Positions 47,948 to 61,147 are shown, numbered from the stretch's first letter. The stretch: 64,000 nt of DNA from Voacanga thouarsii (GCA_026120185.1 JANUWF010001614.1:2591501-2655500), one strand, 5' to 3'. The notes: generated from the sequence alone by a model not told the origin. Numbers and translations are program-made.

Positions 47948-48868
47948 TATAAGGTATCTCATGCAAAACGAGTATGAACAGTGGAAAATTTAAGAGAAAC
48001 CAAAACCAAAATCTGCAAGGCGTAAAGAATAGAAAAATAAGAAGAGCAGTATACCTTCTCTGTGCAGTGCTGTAAAATCAAAAATTTCAGTCAAGTACTG
48101 AGGCGCAATCCAGAATCCGATAGCAACCCCTTTGAGAACGGCTTCTCAATGTGGATGGTTCTACATTGAACAGACATCTTGCCACTTCAGTCTAAGTGTG
48201 AGATTGACTCTAATAGTATTCACACGAGGTATGCTCTCAAGGAAACAAAGAATTCTCTGCTAGGAGAATTTCTTGGCAGCTAGGGTCACTCCCAAAGAGG
48301 AGAAGGAAAAAGGAGATATGTGTATAAAAAAAACTAGAAAAATAATTTTCCTATGTGTGTCTTTTGATCAAATAGCCACGGCCTATTCTAAGGGAAAATC
48401 CCAGAAAAATAGTCGCTGATCACACATCTTTTGTATTCTAAAGGAATTAGAATTCTTTAATTAAAATTAGGACCTACAAGTTCTCACAATTACAATCTGG
48501 CCTAAAAATTATAACTAATTATAATTTGACCCAAAAAACTTCTGCTTCTCACAATTAACCCCACGATGTTATCAAATAACATCTCAAGTACATAATCTTC
48601 TATTGTGTATGACCTATTAGGTTTTCCAGTCTACTAGCAGCGAATATGAAGTAATCCAAATATCTTTGAGATTAATAATTCTTAGTAATTTAGAAATAAC
48701 CTATTAATTCTAATTATGATTAGTTTATTAATTCATCAATTAATAAACCCATATTCAGCAAATCTTAAGCAGTATCTACCAAAACATCATGACCACCCAA
48801 GAGTCCAAGAAATCAAGTAGCTTGACATAAACCCTTCAATAACAAATTACAGTGCAATAAACACCTTT
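47948..48868 (-). repeat. 5' LTR of copia element 3, inner part
   Basis: It matches the end half of the copia LTRs, including the hairpin GTTTATTAATT-CATC-AATTAATAAAC at 48723-48748. It is broken by the complete gypsy element and continues at 61463-62294; joined length is about 1753 bp, as for its relatives. Confidence 0.9.
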
Positions 48869-49560
48869 TGTAACACCCCTCTACCTAGGCCCGACAGGGC
48901 TGGGGATGTCGCCCCATCCAAAGGACAAGGGGTCTTTATAACTAAGTCACATATTCGCAATAATGGAATAAGACAATACTTAAAACTTAAAACTTATACA
49001 ATCCAAGAATTCAAAAATAAATCCAGAAATAAAATTATTCACTCTCAGCTCTCAAAGCATTACATAAAAATAAATAATAAAATCTCTTCCAAGGTGGACA
49101 ACACTAGCTACTCATCCCCACAGGAGGATCGACCTGAAATCATGGTAAAAAGGGTGATGAGATAAAAATCTTAGTAAGTCCGTGTGTACTTTGAGTGTCC
49201 AGTGAAAATAGTTCGTGGATGCAAAGTATAAAATCTTCATAAGAGAAATACTAGTAAGCAATAAACAACAGTCAAAATCAAGAGTGGTGTTTTGGCTTAT
49301 CCAACCATACATGTACAATAAAATCAACCACTCAAAAGATGGTCATGGGTTACCACACATTGGGCCCCATAACCATACAACGGTCAGAATACCACACTTT
49401 ATATAGACTGACAAAAAGTAGGTGATCAGCCTACCGGGTAAGATACTCCTCATTCTCTATACCCAAAAAAAATCGGTTCTCCATTCCGGCAATACGCAGT
49501 CCACTTGACTGAAAACTGCTAGCTCGGACCGGCACGACCTACTGGACTGACATCTTATCT

Positions 49561-49650
49561 GGGAAGGACTCACCCTTCAGAGGTGGCCACCTACTGAGAA
49601 ACTTTGGGAAGGACTCACCCTTCAGAGGTGGCCACCTACTGAGAAACTTA
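49561..49650. repeat. 45-bp tandem duplication private to one LTR
   Basis: The unit beginning GGGAAGGACTCACCC occurs at 49561-49605 and 49606-49650. The partner LTR (near 57868) and the other family members have one copy. Confidence 0.92.
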
Positions 49651-51223
49651 CCCTAACCCTTCAAAGACTAGTCCTAGTAATCCACCCATATTGAGTACTC
49701 AACGTAATTAATCCCACTTGGGGGAAAATGAACAAAACATAGTTCCACTTGAAAATGGCAATTAAGGATTTCCAAAGTCTTTGTCAAAATCAATTTTAGA
49801 AAAAGTTTTAGGATTTGAGTAAATCTGTTCATTGATTTTTCAAATAATTTGTTTGACTGAAATGGGAAAGAGGACAATCCTCAATTTCCATTACAGAAGT
49901 GAGTGTCCATACACTCTACATTTGGCTTGCCATAATAATCATTTTGCATCAAATGGTTTTTTTGCAGTAGCTTACCTAATCATTGCTCAAAGCAAAGATC
50001 TCCAATAGCTAACCTAACCCCGCCTGGGTTGAACATGAGCCATAATCAAACTCAAGCCAAAGATTCACTTTCACAAATAAAACTAGCTCAACTTACTACC
50101 ATCATGTCCCTAGTGTCCCAAGCTTTAAGGCAAGATAACAAATAAAAGGGTTTATAAAATAAATCTAGTTTGATATTAAAATAACTAGGGTTTGGAAAAT
50201 ATGTACTATAAGTTGAAAGTTTAAATCTTGCTAAAAATAAATTACGGTTTATTTGATGAAGGGTCCTAGGACCTAGACGTAATTATTTAAAATAATAATC
50301 TATTGATAATTAATTTTTAGAAAATAATTGGTAACTAAAATTAGTTGTAAGTAAATTTTAATAGGTTTTGATTAAAAGATAATAAAGAAATTTTAATAGT
50401 ATTTACAAATATAAGACTTACAAAATTAATATTTCACTTATTATGATTACTTGTATAAAAGGCTTTATTTGATATTATTATTTTATATAATATCTATATA
50501 TTTTATTTCTTAAATAAAAGTTATCATTTATTTGACTAAAATATCACTATTTTATATAAAAGACCAAATCCACATTTTCCTAGGGTTTTCGAAATTTACT
50601 AGAAGAAGTCATAGTATTAATCATTTTATTGATGAAATAAAATTAGCTTAGGGACAACAAGATCATGATCATATTTCTACTTGCTAACCAAAATCATGAA
50701 CATATACTCCACTCCAATTCATCAAATCATCAAAATCAAGAATAAAGGCATAAATCTAAATTTACCAAGACATGATGCAAACTCTACTGACATAAACATA
50801 ATCATTGCTTTAACAATCATACATGAACATATACCCTATTCACCAAAAGTGACATAATCTCTAACATGCTTGATCACATATACTACTCACAACATGGAGG
50901 GCATGCAACAAAACCCTAAAACATCATATAACCTAACCAAGACCATTCATCATCATGCATCAATCCCATCTGTATCATATACACACATTTATTCATGCTT
51001 CAATCTCAACTCATCACAACAACACATGCTCAAACCCTAATCATAATCCATCTCCTTCTAATATTAACCTAGAGACATGAATCTAGAATTTAAAAAGAGG
51101 GTTGAAGAGGCTTACTTGATTGATGAGTACCTTGGAGTAGTTTCGAATGGATCCTAACTCTTAGGGACTTGATTCGACCAGGAGAGATGAAGGAAACATG
51201 GCCATGGTTGAAGTAACCATTCG

Positions 51224-51226
<3 letters not shown>

Positions 51227-51281
<55 letters not shown>
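51227..51281. repeat. (GA)n microsatellite in 3' LTR
   Basis: About 27 GA units against about 12-15 interrupted units in the partner LTR at 59490-59527. Confidence 0.92.
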
Positions 51282-51283
<2 letters not shown>

Positions 51284-52886
51284 CATTAGTATACTTATAT
51301 ATATACATATATTCCTTAGAAGTTGAAGATGAGAGAAGGTAGAGTGATTGATCATGCTTACCTTGAAGGTGTTCTTGAGCCTTCACAAAAATACTGGTTT
51401 TTCAATCCAAAAGAGAGAGTTGGATTTCGATTTTTGGTGTTAAAAATTGCAGAAGTGGCTTCAAGGGGTTGAGTAGGTATGATTTGGAGTTTTTGGAGGA
51501 GATTGGAGAAGTTTGGAGTGATTTAGGCGTGAGGATGTTTAGTAGGTGTTCTTGGTGTTGAGAGAATGGAGAGGATAGGGAGAGGGCTGGCCGAAATTCT
51601 GGGTAGGAAGGAGTGGCGGACTGATTTGAAGGGTTTAGGAAGTTGAACTTTCTGATTTGAGAGGAAAAAGAAAGTTGGTTGTTTGAAATCCTAAAAAAAT
51701 ATTTTAGGGGATCAATTTTGGAAACAAAATATGGTAAGATCTTTGATGGAGGAGAGCTTTTGGAAGCTGTAATTGCCGGTTGGCTGGCTAGGGATTTTGT
51801 TGGAATGAAAGCTGGTTGAAGGAGCTTAATGGTGGCCGAAAATATGATGTTCAATGGTGAAGGGATTTTCTGGTTGTTGGAGGTTTAATTCATGGAAGGT
51901 TGCTAAAATAGGTTGCTAAAATTTTGGACTTCAATCGCTGGTTTGATTGGAGTGATTGATGGAGAGTTTTTAGGAGCAGCCATGGACTGATTTTCGAGCC
52001 GAATGCTAGGGAAGATGATGAAGTCCAATTCAAGGCTATTCAAGGGATGTTTGTACAGAAAAGTGGTGAAAGTTTCGATTAAGGCTGACGAAGGAAGAAA
52101 GCTAGAAATTCTGCCCAGTTTTTTTCGCAAGTTTGATGGAAAATTCTGGGCAGATTTTGCTGCCATTGTTTAGTTAGTTTGCAGAGGTTTTGAAGGGGTA
52201 TTCAGAGGTCTTTCAAGGCTGGTTTCCAGCCTTCTTTATAGAGGAAAAATGTGGCTAAGATGCTGGGTGAAAAACTGGATGAATTAGCTTGGTTTAGGCT
52301 CACCAAAGCTGCGAAATTGTCTAGAAAAATTTTCTGGTTTGCACATATTTTGTGCAGCTCGATTTTGGCTGTAATTTTCAGTCTTCAAGCTGAGTGGTTT
52401 GACCATTGTTCTGAAAGAATTTGAGAGGTAAATGTGGCTGAAATTTTGACACTTAGACTGGACAAGAAGTTGGAAATTTTCAGTTTACAACATGAAGGAA
52501 ATGAACACAGCTAGGTTGGAGTTTTGAAGGTTCAACCATGGAGATAAATTCTCTTGGGACCCTTCCAAAACACCTTCCCTTTTTTTGCCACAAGATAACT
52601 CATTCATAGCCATTTTTGAAATCTAAACCTCACAGAACCTTGCTGGAATTTTTCTGGAATAAAGTTGGCTTGAATAAGTTGAACAACTTAATGAATTGAG
52701 AAGTAAGAAAACTAAGGATCAAGAAGGGTGTGAATTCCCTTCCAAATTTTTGTAGGGCACAAGAGTAGGATTAGGACATTCCTATCATGTCTCCCCTAGG
52801 ACAACACTTCTACTCTTCACTAAGTCATGCAAGGCCGAAATATAGCCTTCCTACACAAAATAAAATTTAATTATGCTAAAACTCCA

Positions 52887-52955
52887 ATGATGGAATTTAA
52901 ACTTAAGACCTCAAGAATTTATTCCAAAGCTCTAACCACTAAACCACAACAACTC
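52887..52955 (-). promoter_or_regulatory. tRNA-like segment in LTR (B box altered)
   Basis: The A-box-like part TAGTGGTTAGAGCT (52928-52941) is intact; the B box core GTTCAAATTC has become GTTTAAATTC. Confidence 0.5.
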
Positions 52956-53199
52956 TTGTTTTTATTTTCTCTCCCAAATATTTTCCTCTTTAATCCTCAA
53001 GCTATCTCTCTATTTTTACCTCAAGCAAAAATTATCATTTTGTCCTTCTTACTCAACAAGCACAAATAAGTCATCTAGGCTACAAATCACAAACCCAAAG
53101 CAGATAAAACCATATAAAAAATATATTTATGCATGAAATAAAATATGATATGCATCTCAACCCCCTTACTCTAAGGTTGGTTTCAACTGGGGTTTCACA

Positions 53200-53212
53200 T
53201 CCTCCCCTTCTT
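53200..53212 (-). other. polypurine tract of complete gypsy element
   Basis: The minus strand reads AAGAAGGGGAGGA next to the 3' LTR. Confidence 0.85.
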
Positions 53213-53245
53213 AGAATAATTTTGTCCCGAAATTCAAGCATACCT

Positions 53246-54887
53246 CTATTTCAGATCGGGATATTTTCGCTTAACCCACTTTTCTGGTTCCCATGTGGCA
53301 TCCTACGTGCCATGATGCTCCAACTGAACCTTGACCACCGGTATCTACTTGTTCCGGAGATTCTTGATACTGCGGTCCAGGATCCGTACGGGCTTCTCCA
53401 CATAGCTCAGATCGGGTTGCAACACCAACGGCTCATTATTCAGAGCATGACTGGGATCAGCATTGTACTTCTTCAGCTACGACACATGGAACACATCTTG
53501 AATTCCCGTCAATCCATCTGGCAAGTCCAATCGGTATGCTACGACTCCAATCCTTTCCTTTCTCGGAAATGGCCCCAAACACCTCGGATTCAGCTTTCCA
53601 CCCTTCGGATGCTTCAAGATACCCCTACTCGGCTTCAATCTCAGAAATACGCTGGCCCTAACTTGAAATTCCAATTCTCTCTGCCGGTTGTCTGCGTAGC
53701 TCTTCTGTCAGCTCTGAGCTGCCTTCAACTTCTCCCTGATCAACTTTACTTTATCCAACATCTCCTGAACACAGACTTCCCTGGATTTGCTTAAATGACC
53801 ATCTTCTGACCAACTCTAGTACAGTGGTACCTGACACTTGCGTCCATACAAAGCCTCATACGATGCCATCCCAATTGAAGCTTGGTAGCTATTGTTATAC
53901 GACAGTTCTGCATATGGTACACATTCTATCCACTTGTCCCCGAAATCCAGAACACAAGCTCTCAGCATATCTTCCAATATCTTAATAACCCTTTCTGACT
54001 GCCCATCGATCTACGGATGTGCCGTCGTACTGAATTTCAGACTCGACCCTATTGCTTCCTGAAACTTACCCAAAAATCGAGATGTAAACCTCGGGTCTCA
54101 GTCCGACACGATACTTGAAGGTACTCCATGCAATCAAACTATTTCCCGCACATAAGTCTGAGCCAACTTCTCCATGGAGTCTCTCACATTCATCGGTATG
54201 AAATGGGCTAATTTGGTCAGTCGATCCACCACTACCCATATGGCGTTCTTCTGGGTCCTTGACATGGGAAGTCCGGTGACAAAATCCATGGTCACCTCCT
54301 CCCACTTCCATTCCTGTACTGGCAATGGTTGCAATAGTCCTGCTGACTTCCTATACTCTGCTTTGAATTTCTGGCAAGTGAGATAAGTCGTGACATACTT
54401 GACCATATCCCGCTTCATTCCGGGCCACCAATAGGCTCTCTTCAGATCCTAGTACATCTTAACCTCCCCCGGATGAATGGTATTCTTGCTCTTGTATGCC
54501 TCTTCTAAAATTCTATCCTTCAATTGCTGTTCTCCGGGTATACACAACTAATCCCTGAAATGCAAAACTCCCTCTTCGTCTTACCGGAATTCACTGCCTT
54601 GTCGCTTGAGCTCCTTATCCTTGAAAAGCTGAAACTCCGTGTTGCTTCGCTGAGCTTCCATGATTTCCTGTCTTAAATCTGGTACCAACTTTAGGTTGCT
54701 GACAACGATTCTCTTGTCTTGCGCTTCTACTCTTCTATCCAATCCATCCTAACCACTTGGATCTCCTGCACCTTTGGCCCGGCCATACCGACTTTTCTGC
54801 TCAATGCATCAGCTACAATATTGGCCTTCCCGGGATGGTAATTGATCGGACAACGGTACTCTTCCAAGAATTCCATCCATCTTCGTT
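53246..54887 (-). pseudogene. gypsy pol remnant: RNase H end, integrase, chromo-like tail
   Basis: In minus sense it enters within RNase H at WMEFLEEY, then [17 protein letters not shown] near 54790-54840. A linker follows, then the integrase HHCC region (CQK near 54370), MDFVTGLPMSRTQK near 54230-54290 with its catalytic Asp, VSD.DPRFTS near 54085-54110 (second Asp kept, next codon TGA from CGA), DGQSE near 53990, and the C-terminus RKERIGVVAYRLDLPDGLTG and DVFHVSQLKKY near 53470. It ends with DATWEPEKWVKRKYPDLK and TAG 53246-53248. Stops at former Gln codons and frame shifts disable it. It aligns with 612-1827 and 6057-6400. Confidence 0.9.
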
Positions 54888-56359
54888 ACCCCATGCTTGG
54901 CTAACCAGTCCATTCCCAATATCAAATCATAATCCTCAATATCTAATACTATCAAATCTCCCTCCGGACTTTCTCTTCCCACCTCAATTTTACAATTTTT
55001 TACGTACCGATCCGCTTGCACCATTTTCCCCAAATGTGTGCTTACCACTAAGGCAAAAGGTAGCACTACTCCATCCCAACCCAAATGACATGCACAAATC
55101 TTGTTTAAATAGGAATGAGTAGAGCCAGGATCTATCAATTCATTAATGGGACGTCCTTGGATAGTAAACGTACCTTCCACAACTGCTACATCAGTCCCAA
55201 CCTCCTCTCTATTGAGGGCAAATACTTTAGCTTTCACTTGCGGCTTCGGTGCTCCATTCTTGGATGCTCCCATGGTGTTAGCTCTATTGGGCCCCAGATT
55301 CTGCATCGGATTTCCTTGCACGACTCGATGCAAATTAGGGCAGGTGTTCCGCAGGTGGTTCGGATCGCCACAGTGATAACATTTCCTTTCACCACCATTG
55401 GACCAACAGTTCTTCTTGGTGTGGCCTCTCTTTCCATACTGCCAGCATGATGGAAGGTTCTAAGTAGGACCAACTGGTATTGTCCGGGCTTGCTTTCCTT
55501 AGTTCTACCACTGCTGGTTGGCGGGGCGCTTGTTGGATTGCTGCCCTTGGAAATGTCCTTGTGGCTACCTTGGTGGTTGGAAAAGCCTTGCCACCATCCT
55601 GTTGCAGTCCTCATTTTCAGTTCGGGTAGCTACGTCCACTGCCCCCGAATAAGTCGTTGGTAGAGAAGGTGCCAACGCCCTTCTCAACTCCGGCCTTAGT
55701 CCCTTAATGAACTGCCTCGTCCGATTCTACTCAGTATCCACTAATCTCTGGTAGTACTTAGACAATTGGGTGAACCGTGCTGCGTACTGGGCTACTGACA
55801 TGCCTCCCTACTTCAAATTCTGAAATTCATCCTCCTACTTTTCCACTACCCATTGAGGGATGTACTCGGCTCTGAAGACTTCAACAAAGTTGGACCATGT
55901 CCATTCCTACTCGACCGTTTCCCAGTCGTCCTAAATCCGCTACCACCATGCCTGAGCTGGGCCTCTCAAACAGAATGTCGTGAATTTAACCATCCACTCC
56001 TCGGTGTACTGGAGTGTTGCAAATATATCCTCCATCTGCTCGATCCATTACTCTGCCTTCTGGTCTTGCTTAGCTTCACCCAAGAAGACGGGTGGTTGAA
56101 ACTTCAAAAACCATTCTAGTGCCTTGTCTTCCCCCTTAGGGTTCCTCTGCTCGGTCAAGGTCTATAGAATCTCTACCATCTTGCTGAATTCCTGGCCTAT
56201 CGACACATCCACCAGTGTCTCAGACCCCACTCCCATATCTGTACCACTCTTATCACCCCGATTGGGTGATTACATCTGAGCTGTCTCGACTTCCGGTGCC
56301 ATATGATCGGCCTCCGGAACCCTTCTGCCAGATGAAGCTGCAAGGCGCTTGGGTGCCAT
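54888..56359 (-). pseudogene. gypsy gag-protease
   Basis: It starts at ATG 56359 (MAPKRLAASSGRR). The capsid part has FLKFQPPVFLG, IFATLQYTEEWMVKFTTFCL, WSNFVEVFRAEYIPQWVVEK and RFTQLSKYYQRL. Two zinc knuckles follow: the first reads CWQYGKRGHTKKNC (second Cys now Tyr), the second CYHCGDPNHLRNTC is intact at about 55336-55380. Protease has LIDPGSTHSYL with Asp-Pro-Gly in place of Asp-Ser/Thr-Gly, a known variant in plant chromoviruses, and DYDLILGMDWLAKHG near 54890-54940. Five TAG codons lie in frame at 55808-55810, 55835-55837, 55907-55909, 55931-55933 and 55940-55942, all plausible former CAG. The frame then meets the deletion junction at about 54884-54892. Confidence 0.9.
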
Positions 56360-56617
56360 TCTAAACCATACCCCAATTGTTAAGTGTATGCATTCAATGG
56401 TTAGATCATTTTAGTTGAGCATGCATTTATAGTTAGATATAAGTAAAAGGAAATCGGATGTAAGTTTTATCTAAAGAATTGCCAATAAATTCTCCTTCAA
56501 ATATTGATTTGCATAAATTCGAAATTTTGATGGAAAACAGCATTAAAAACCTTACAATAAAAATTCACAGAAAACAATAAATAAATAAATATCTAAATCA
56601 AAATAACTCCTAGTCCT

Positions 56618-57082
56618 CTAATCCTCATCAGAATCCTCATCATCAACCTCATACAATCATCCCCTAGAGTTCGTAGAAAAATCTACCCCAACCCCACTGG
56701 CAAACCCCTCTATTGGCTCCTTTCTGGGATGCCTAGAACTCTCCCCGAGCTCAACTTGGCTGGGAGGAGGAATAAAAGAAGGCCTAGGCGGAGACTCATA
56801 TTCTATCTCCCTCGGGTCATCACTATCCGCTGACAAATCCACTACGGGATTAGGAGGGTGGGGTACATGCTCCACGGCTATCATCTCATCTTCACTGTCA
56901 GAGCTTATGCCTATCACTGGGATTGGGGGTGGCTCATAGATTGAGACCTCATCATCACTGCTATCATCCAAAGGGATAACTGGCCGAGGAGCAGGCTGGG
57001 GAACTGGAAGGTCTTCTGCGTAAATGGGAATAGGAGGATGCCACTGCTGCCCTTACCTCGCAGTTCTAAGCAATCTAACCAT
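56618..57082 (-). pseudogene. acidic ORF upstream of gag (ORF0)
   Basis: From ATG 57082 (MVRLLRTAR) to TAG 56618-56620, about 154 codons, broken by two stops: TAA after MVRLLRTAR (former CAA) and TGA after NSRG (former CGA). It is rich in Asp, Glu, Ser and Pro, with three loose repeats of a Pro-rich run followed by an acidic Ser run, for example PVIGISSDSEDE and PVVDLSADSDD, and ends DDEDSDED. No known domain is recognised. It lies between the primer site (82 nt away) and gag (about 260 nt away), so it could be a first cistron, an N-terminal gag extension, or chance. Extra ORFs before gag are known in the Ogre branch of gypsy elements, but this element's primer site is of chromovirus type. 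Confidence 0.5.
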
Positions 57083-57163
57083 CCTACAGCATAAACAAGA
57101 TAAGTTAGATAAAGATTTAATCTTAAATAAATAGAACATATACTACCAATAATTGCTTAAAAA

Positions 57164-57180
57164 CCTAGGCTCTAATACCA
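57164..57180 (-). other. primer binding site of complete gypsy element
   Basis: The minus strand reads TGGTATTAGAGCCTAGG, one change from the initiator tRNA-Met complement TGGTATCAGAGCC, two bases from the 5' LTR. Confidence 0.9.
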
Positions 57181-59489
57181 CTTGTAACACCCCTCTAGCT
57201 AGGCCCGACAGGGCCGGGGATGTCGCCCCGTCCAAAGGACAAGGGGTTTTTATAACTAGGTCACACATTCACAATAATGGAATAAGACAATACTTAAAAC
57301 TTATACAATCTAAGAATTCAAAAACAAATCCAAAAATAAAATTATTCACTCTCAACTCCCAAAGCATTACATAAAAATAAATAATAAAATCTCTTCCAAG
57401 GCGGACAACACTAGCTACTCATCCCCACAGGAGGATCGACCTGAAATCATGGTAAAAAGGGTGATGAGATAAAAATCTTAGTAAGTCCGTGTGTGCTTTG
57501 AGTGTCTAGTGAAAACAGTTTGTGGATACAAATTATAAAATCTTCATAAGAGAAATACTAGCAGGCAATAAACAACAGTCAAAATCAAGAGTGGTGTTTT
57601 GGCTTTTCCAACCATACATGTACAATAAAATCAACCACTCAAAAAATGGTCATGGGTTACCACACGTTGGGCCCTATAGCCATACAACGGTCAGAAAGCC
57701 ACACTTTGTGCAGACTAACAAAAAGTAGGTGATTGGCCTACCGAGCAAGATACTCCTCATTCTCTATATCCAAACAAAACCGGTTGTCCATTCCGGCAAC
57801 ACACAGTCCACTTGACTGAAAACTGCTAACTTAGACCGGCACGACCTACTGGACTGACATCTTATCTGGGAAGGACTCACCCCTCAGAGGTGGCCACCTA
57901 CTGAGAGACTTACCCTAACCCTTCAAAGACTAGTCCTAGTAGTCCACCATTATTGAGTATTCAACGTAATTAATCTCACTTAGGGGAAAATGAACAAAAC
58001 ATAGTTCCACTTGAAAATGGCAATTAAGGATTTCGAAAGATTTTGTCAAAATCGGTATTAGAAAGAGTTTTAAGATTTGAGTAAATCTGTTCATTGATTT
58101 TTCAAATAATTTGTTTGACTAAAATAGTAAAGAGGACAATCCTCAATTGCCTTTACAGAAGTGAGTGTCCATACACTCTACATTTGGCTTGCCATAATAA
58201 TCATTTTGCATCAAATGGTCTTTATGCAGTAGCTTACCTGATCTTTGCTCAAAGTAAAGGTCTCCAACAGCAGACCTAACCGCGCCTGGGTTAAACATGA
58301 GCCATAATCAAACTCAAGCAAAAGATTCACTTTCACAAATAAAACTAACTTAACTTACTACCATCATGTCCCTAGTATCCCAAGCTTTAGGGCTAGATAA
58401 CAAGTAAGAGGGTTTATAAAATAAATCTAGCTTGATATTAAAATAACTAGGGTTTGGAAAATAGGTACTATAAGTTAAAAGTTTAAATCTTGCTAAAAAT
58501 AAATTAGGGTTTATTTGATGAAGGGTCCTAGGAACTAGACGTAATTATTTAAAATAATAATCTATTGATAATTAATTGTTAGAAAATAATTGGTAACTAA
58601 AATTAGTTATAAGTAAATTTTAATAAGTTTTGATTAAAAGATAATAAAGAAATTTTAATAGTATTTATGAATATAAGACTTACAAAATTAATATTTCACT
58701 TATTATGATTACTTATATAAAAGGCTTTATTTGATATTATTATTTTATATAATATCTATATATTTTATTTCTTTAATAAAAGCTATCATTTATTTGATTA
58801 AAATATCACTATTTTATATAAAAAACCAAATCCACATTTTCCTAGAGTTTTCGAAATTTACTAGAAGAAGTCATAGTATTAATCATTTTATTGATGAAAT
58901 AAAATTAGCTTAGGGACAACAAGGTCATGATCATATTTCCACTTGCTAACCACAATCATGAACATATACCCCACTCCAATTCATCAAATCATCAAAATCA
59001 TGAATAAAGGCATAAATCTAAATTTACCAAGACATGATCCAAACTCTACTGACATAAACATAATCATGGCTTTAACAATCATACATGAACATATACCATA
59101 TTCACCAATGGTGACATAATCTCTAACATGCTTGATCATATATACTACTCACGACATAGAGGGCATGTAACAAAACCCTAAAACATCATATAACCTAACC
59201 AAGACCAATCATCATCATGCATTAATCCCATCTCCATCATATACACACATTTATTCATGCTTCAATGTCAACTCATCACAACAACGCATGCTCAAACCCT
59301 AATCATAATCCATCTCCTTCTAATATCATGTTAGAGACATGAATCTAGAATTTAAGAAGAGGGTTGAAGAAGCTTACTTGATTGATGAGTACCTTGGAGT
59401 AGTTTCAAATGGATTCTAACTCCTAGGGACTTGATCCGGCCAAGAGAGATGAAGGAAACATAGCTATGGTTGAAGTCACCATTCGGCCA

Positions 59490-59527
59490 AGAGAGAGAGA
59501 GAGAGAGAGAGAAAGAGAAAAGAGAGT
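59490..59527. repeat. (GA)n microsatellite in 5' LTR
   Basis: A GA run with AAA interruptions near its end, after CGGCCAA. Confidence 0.85.
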
Positions 59528-61147
59528 CCATTAGTATGCTTATATATACATATATTCATTAGAAATTAAAGATGAGAGAAGATGGGGTGATTGATCATGC
59601 TTACCTTGAAGGTGTTCTTGAGCCTTCACAAAAATACTAGTTTTTTAATCCAAAAGAGAGAGTTGGATTTCGGTTTTTGGTGTTAAAAATTATAGAAGTG
59701 GCTTCAAAGGGTTGAGTAGGTATGATCTGGAGTTTTTGGAGGAGATTGGAGAAGTTTGGAGTGATCTTAGGCGTGATGATGTTTAGTAGATGTTCTTGGT
59801 GTTCTTGGTTTTGAGAGAATGGAGAGGATATGGAGAGGGCTGGCCGAAATTCTGTGTAGGAAGGAGTGGCCGACTGATTTGGAGGGTTTAGGAAGTTGAA
59901 TTTTCTGATTTGAGCGGAAAAGGAAAGCTGGTTGTTTGAAATCGTAAAAGAAGATTTTAGGGGATCAATTTTGGAAACAAAATATGGTAAGAAGCTCTTT
60001 GATGGAAGAGAGCTTTTGGAAGCTGTAATGGCCGGTTGGCTGGCTAGGGATTTTGTTGGAATGAAAGCTAGTTGAAGGAGGTTAATGGTGGCTAAAAATA
60101 TGATGTTCAATGGTGAAGGGATTTTTTGGTTGTTGGAGGTTTAATTCATGAAAGGTTGCTAAAATAGGTTGTTGAAATTTTACACTTCAATCAATTGTTT
60201 GATTGGAGTGATTAATGGAGAGTTTTTAGGAGCAGCCATGGACTGATTTTCCAGTAGAATGCTGGGGAAGATGATGAAGTTCAGTTCAGGGCTGTTCAAG
60301 GGAAGTTTGTATAGAAAAATGGTGAAAGTTTCGGTTAAGGCTGACGAAGGAAGAAAGCTGGAAATTCTGCCCAGTTTTTTTCGCAAGATTGATGGAAAAT
60401 TCTGGGCAGATTTTGCTGCCATTGTTCAGTCAGTTTGCAGAGGTTTTGAAAGGGTATTCAGAGGTCTTTCAAGGCTGGTTTCCAGCCTTCTTTATGGAGG
60501 AAAAATGTGGCTAAGATGCTGGGTGAAAAACTAGAAGAATCAGCTTGGTTTAAGCTCACCAAAGCTGTGAAATTGTCCAGAAAAATTTTTTGGTTTGCAC
60601 ATATTTTGTGCAGCTCGATTTTGGCTGTGATTTTCAGTCTTCAAGCTGAGTGGTTTGACCATTGTTCTGGTAGAATTTGAGAGGTAAATGTGGCTGAAAA
60701 TTTTGACACTTGGACTGGACAAGAAGTTGGAAAATTTTCAGTTTACAACATGAAGGAAATGAACACAGCTAGGTTGGAGTTTTGAAGGTTCAACCATGGA
60801 GATAAATTCTCTTAGGACCCTTCCAAAACTCTTTCCCCTTTTTTTGCCACAAGATAACTCATTCATAGCCATTTTCGAAACCTATACCTCATAGAACCTT
60901 GCTGGAATTTTTCTGGAATAAAGTTGGCTTGAATAAATTGAACAACTTAATCAATTGAGAAGTAAGAAAACTAAGGATCAAGAAGGGTGTGAATTCCCTT
61001 CCAAATTTTTGTAGGGCACAAGAGTAGGATTAGAAAATTCCTATCATGTCTCCCCTAGGACAACACTTCTACTCTTCACTAAGTCATGCAAGGCCGAATA
61101 TAACCTTCCTACACAAAATAAAATTTAATCATGCTAAAACTCTAATG

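Larger units (their letters stand above)
48869..53199 (-). repeat. 3' LTR of complete gypsy element (4331 bp)
   Basis: TGTAACACCCCTCTACC to GGGGTTTCACA on the plus strand. It differs from its partner by a 45-bp tandem duplication (49561-49650), a longer GA tract (51227-51281) and a B box changed to GTTTAAATTCC (52892-52902) in its tRNA-like segment (52887-52955). Confidence 0.95.

Noticed and set aside
51402..51854. 150-codon open frame in the gypsy 3' LTR with a similar one at 59637-60110 in its partner
   Set aside because: The two LTRs are near copies, so a shared chance ORF is expected. The frame is not kept in the older LTRs at 1828, 6447 or 42921, and it is a Ser/Pro/Phe-rich string with no domain.
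53129..53794. 221-codon plus-strand frame
   Set aside because: It is antisense to the integrase C-terminus and runs into the LTR; the minus strand has clear pol motifs.
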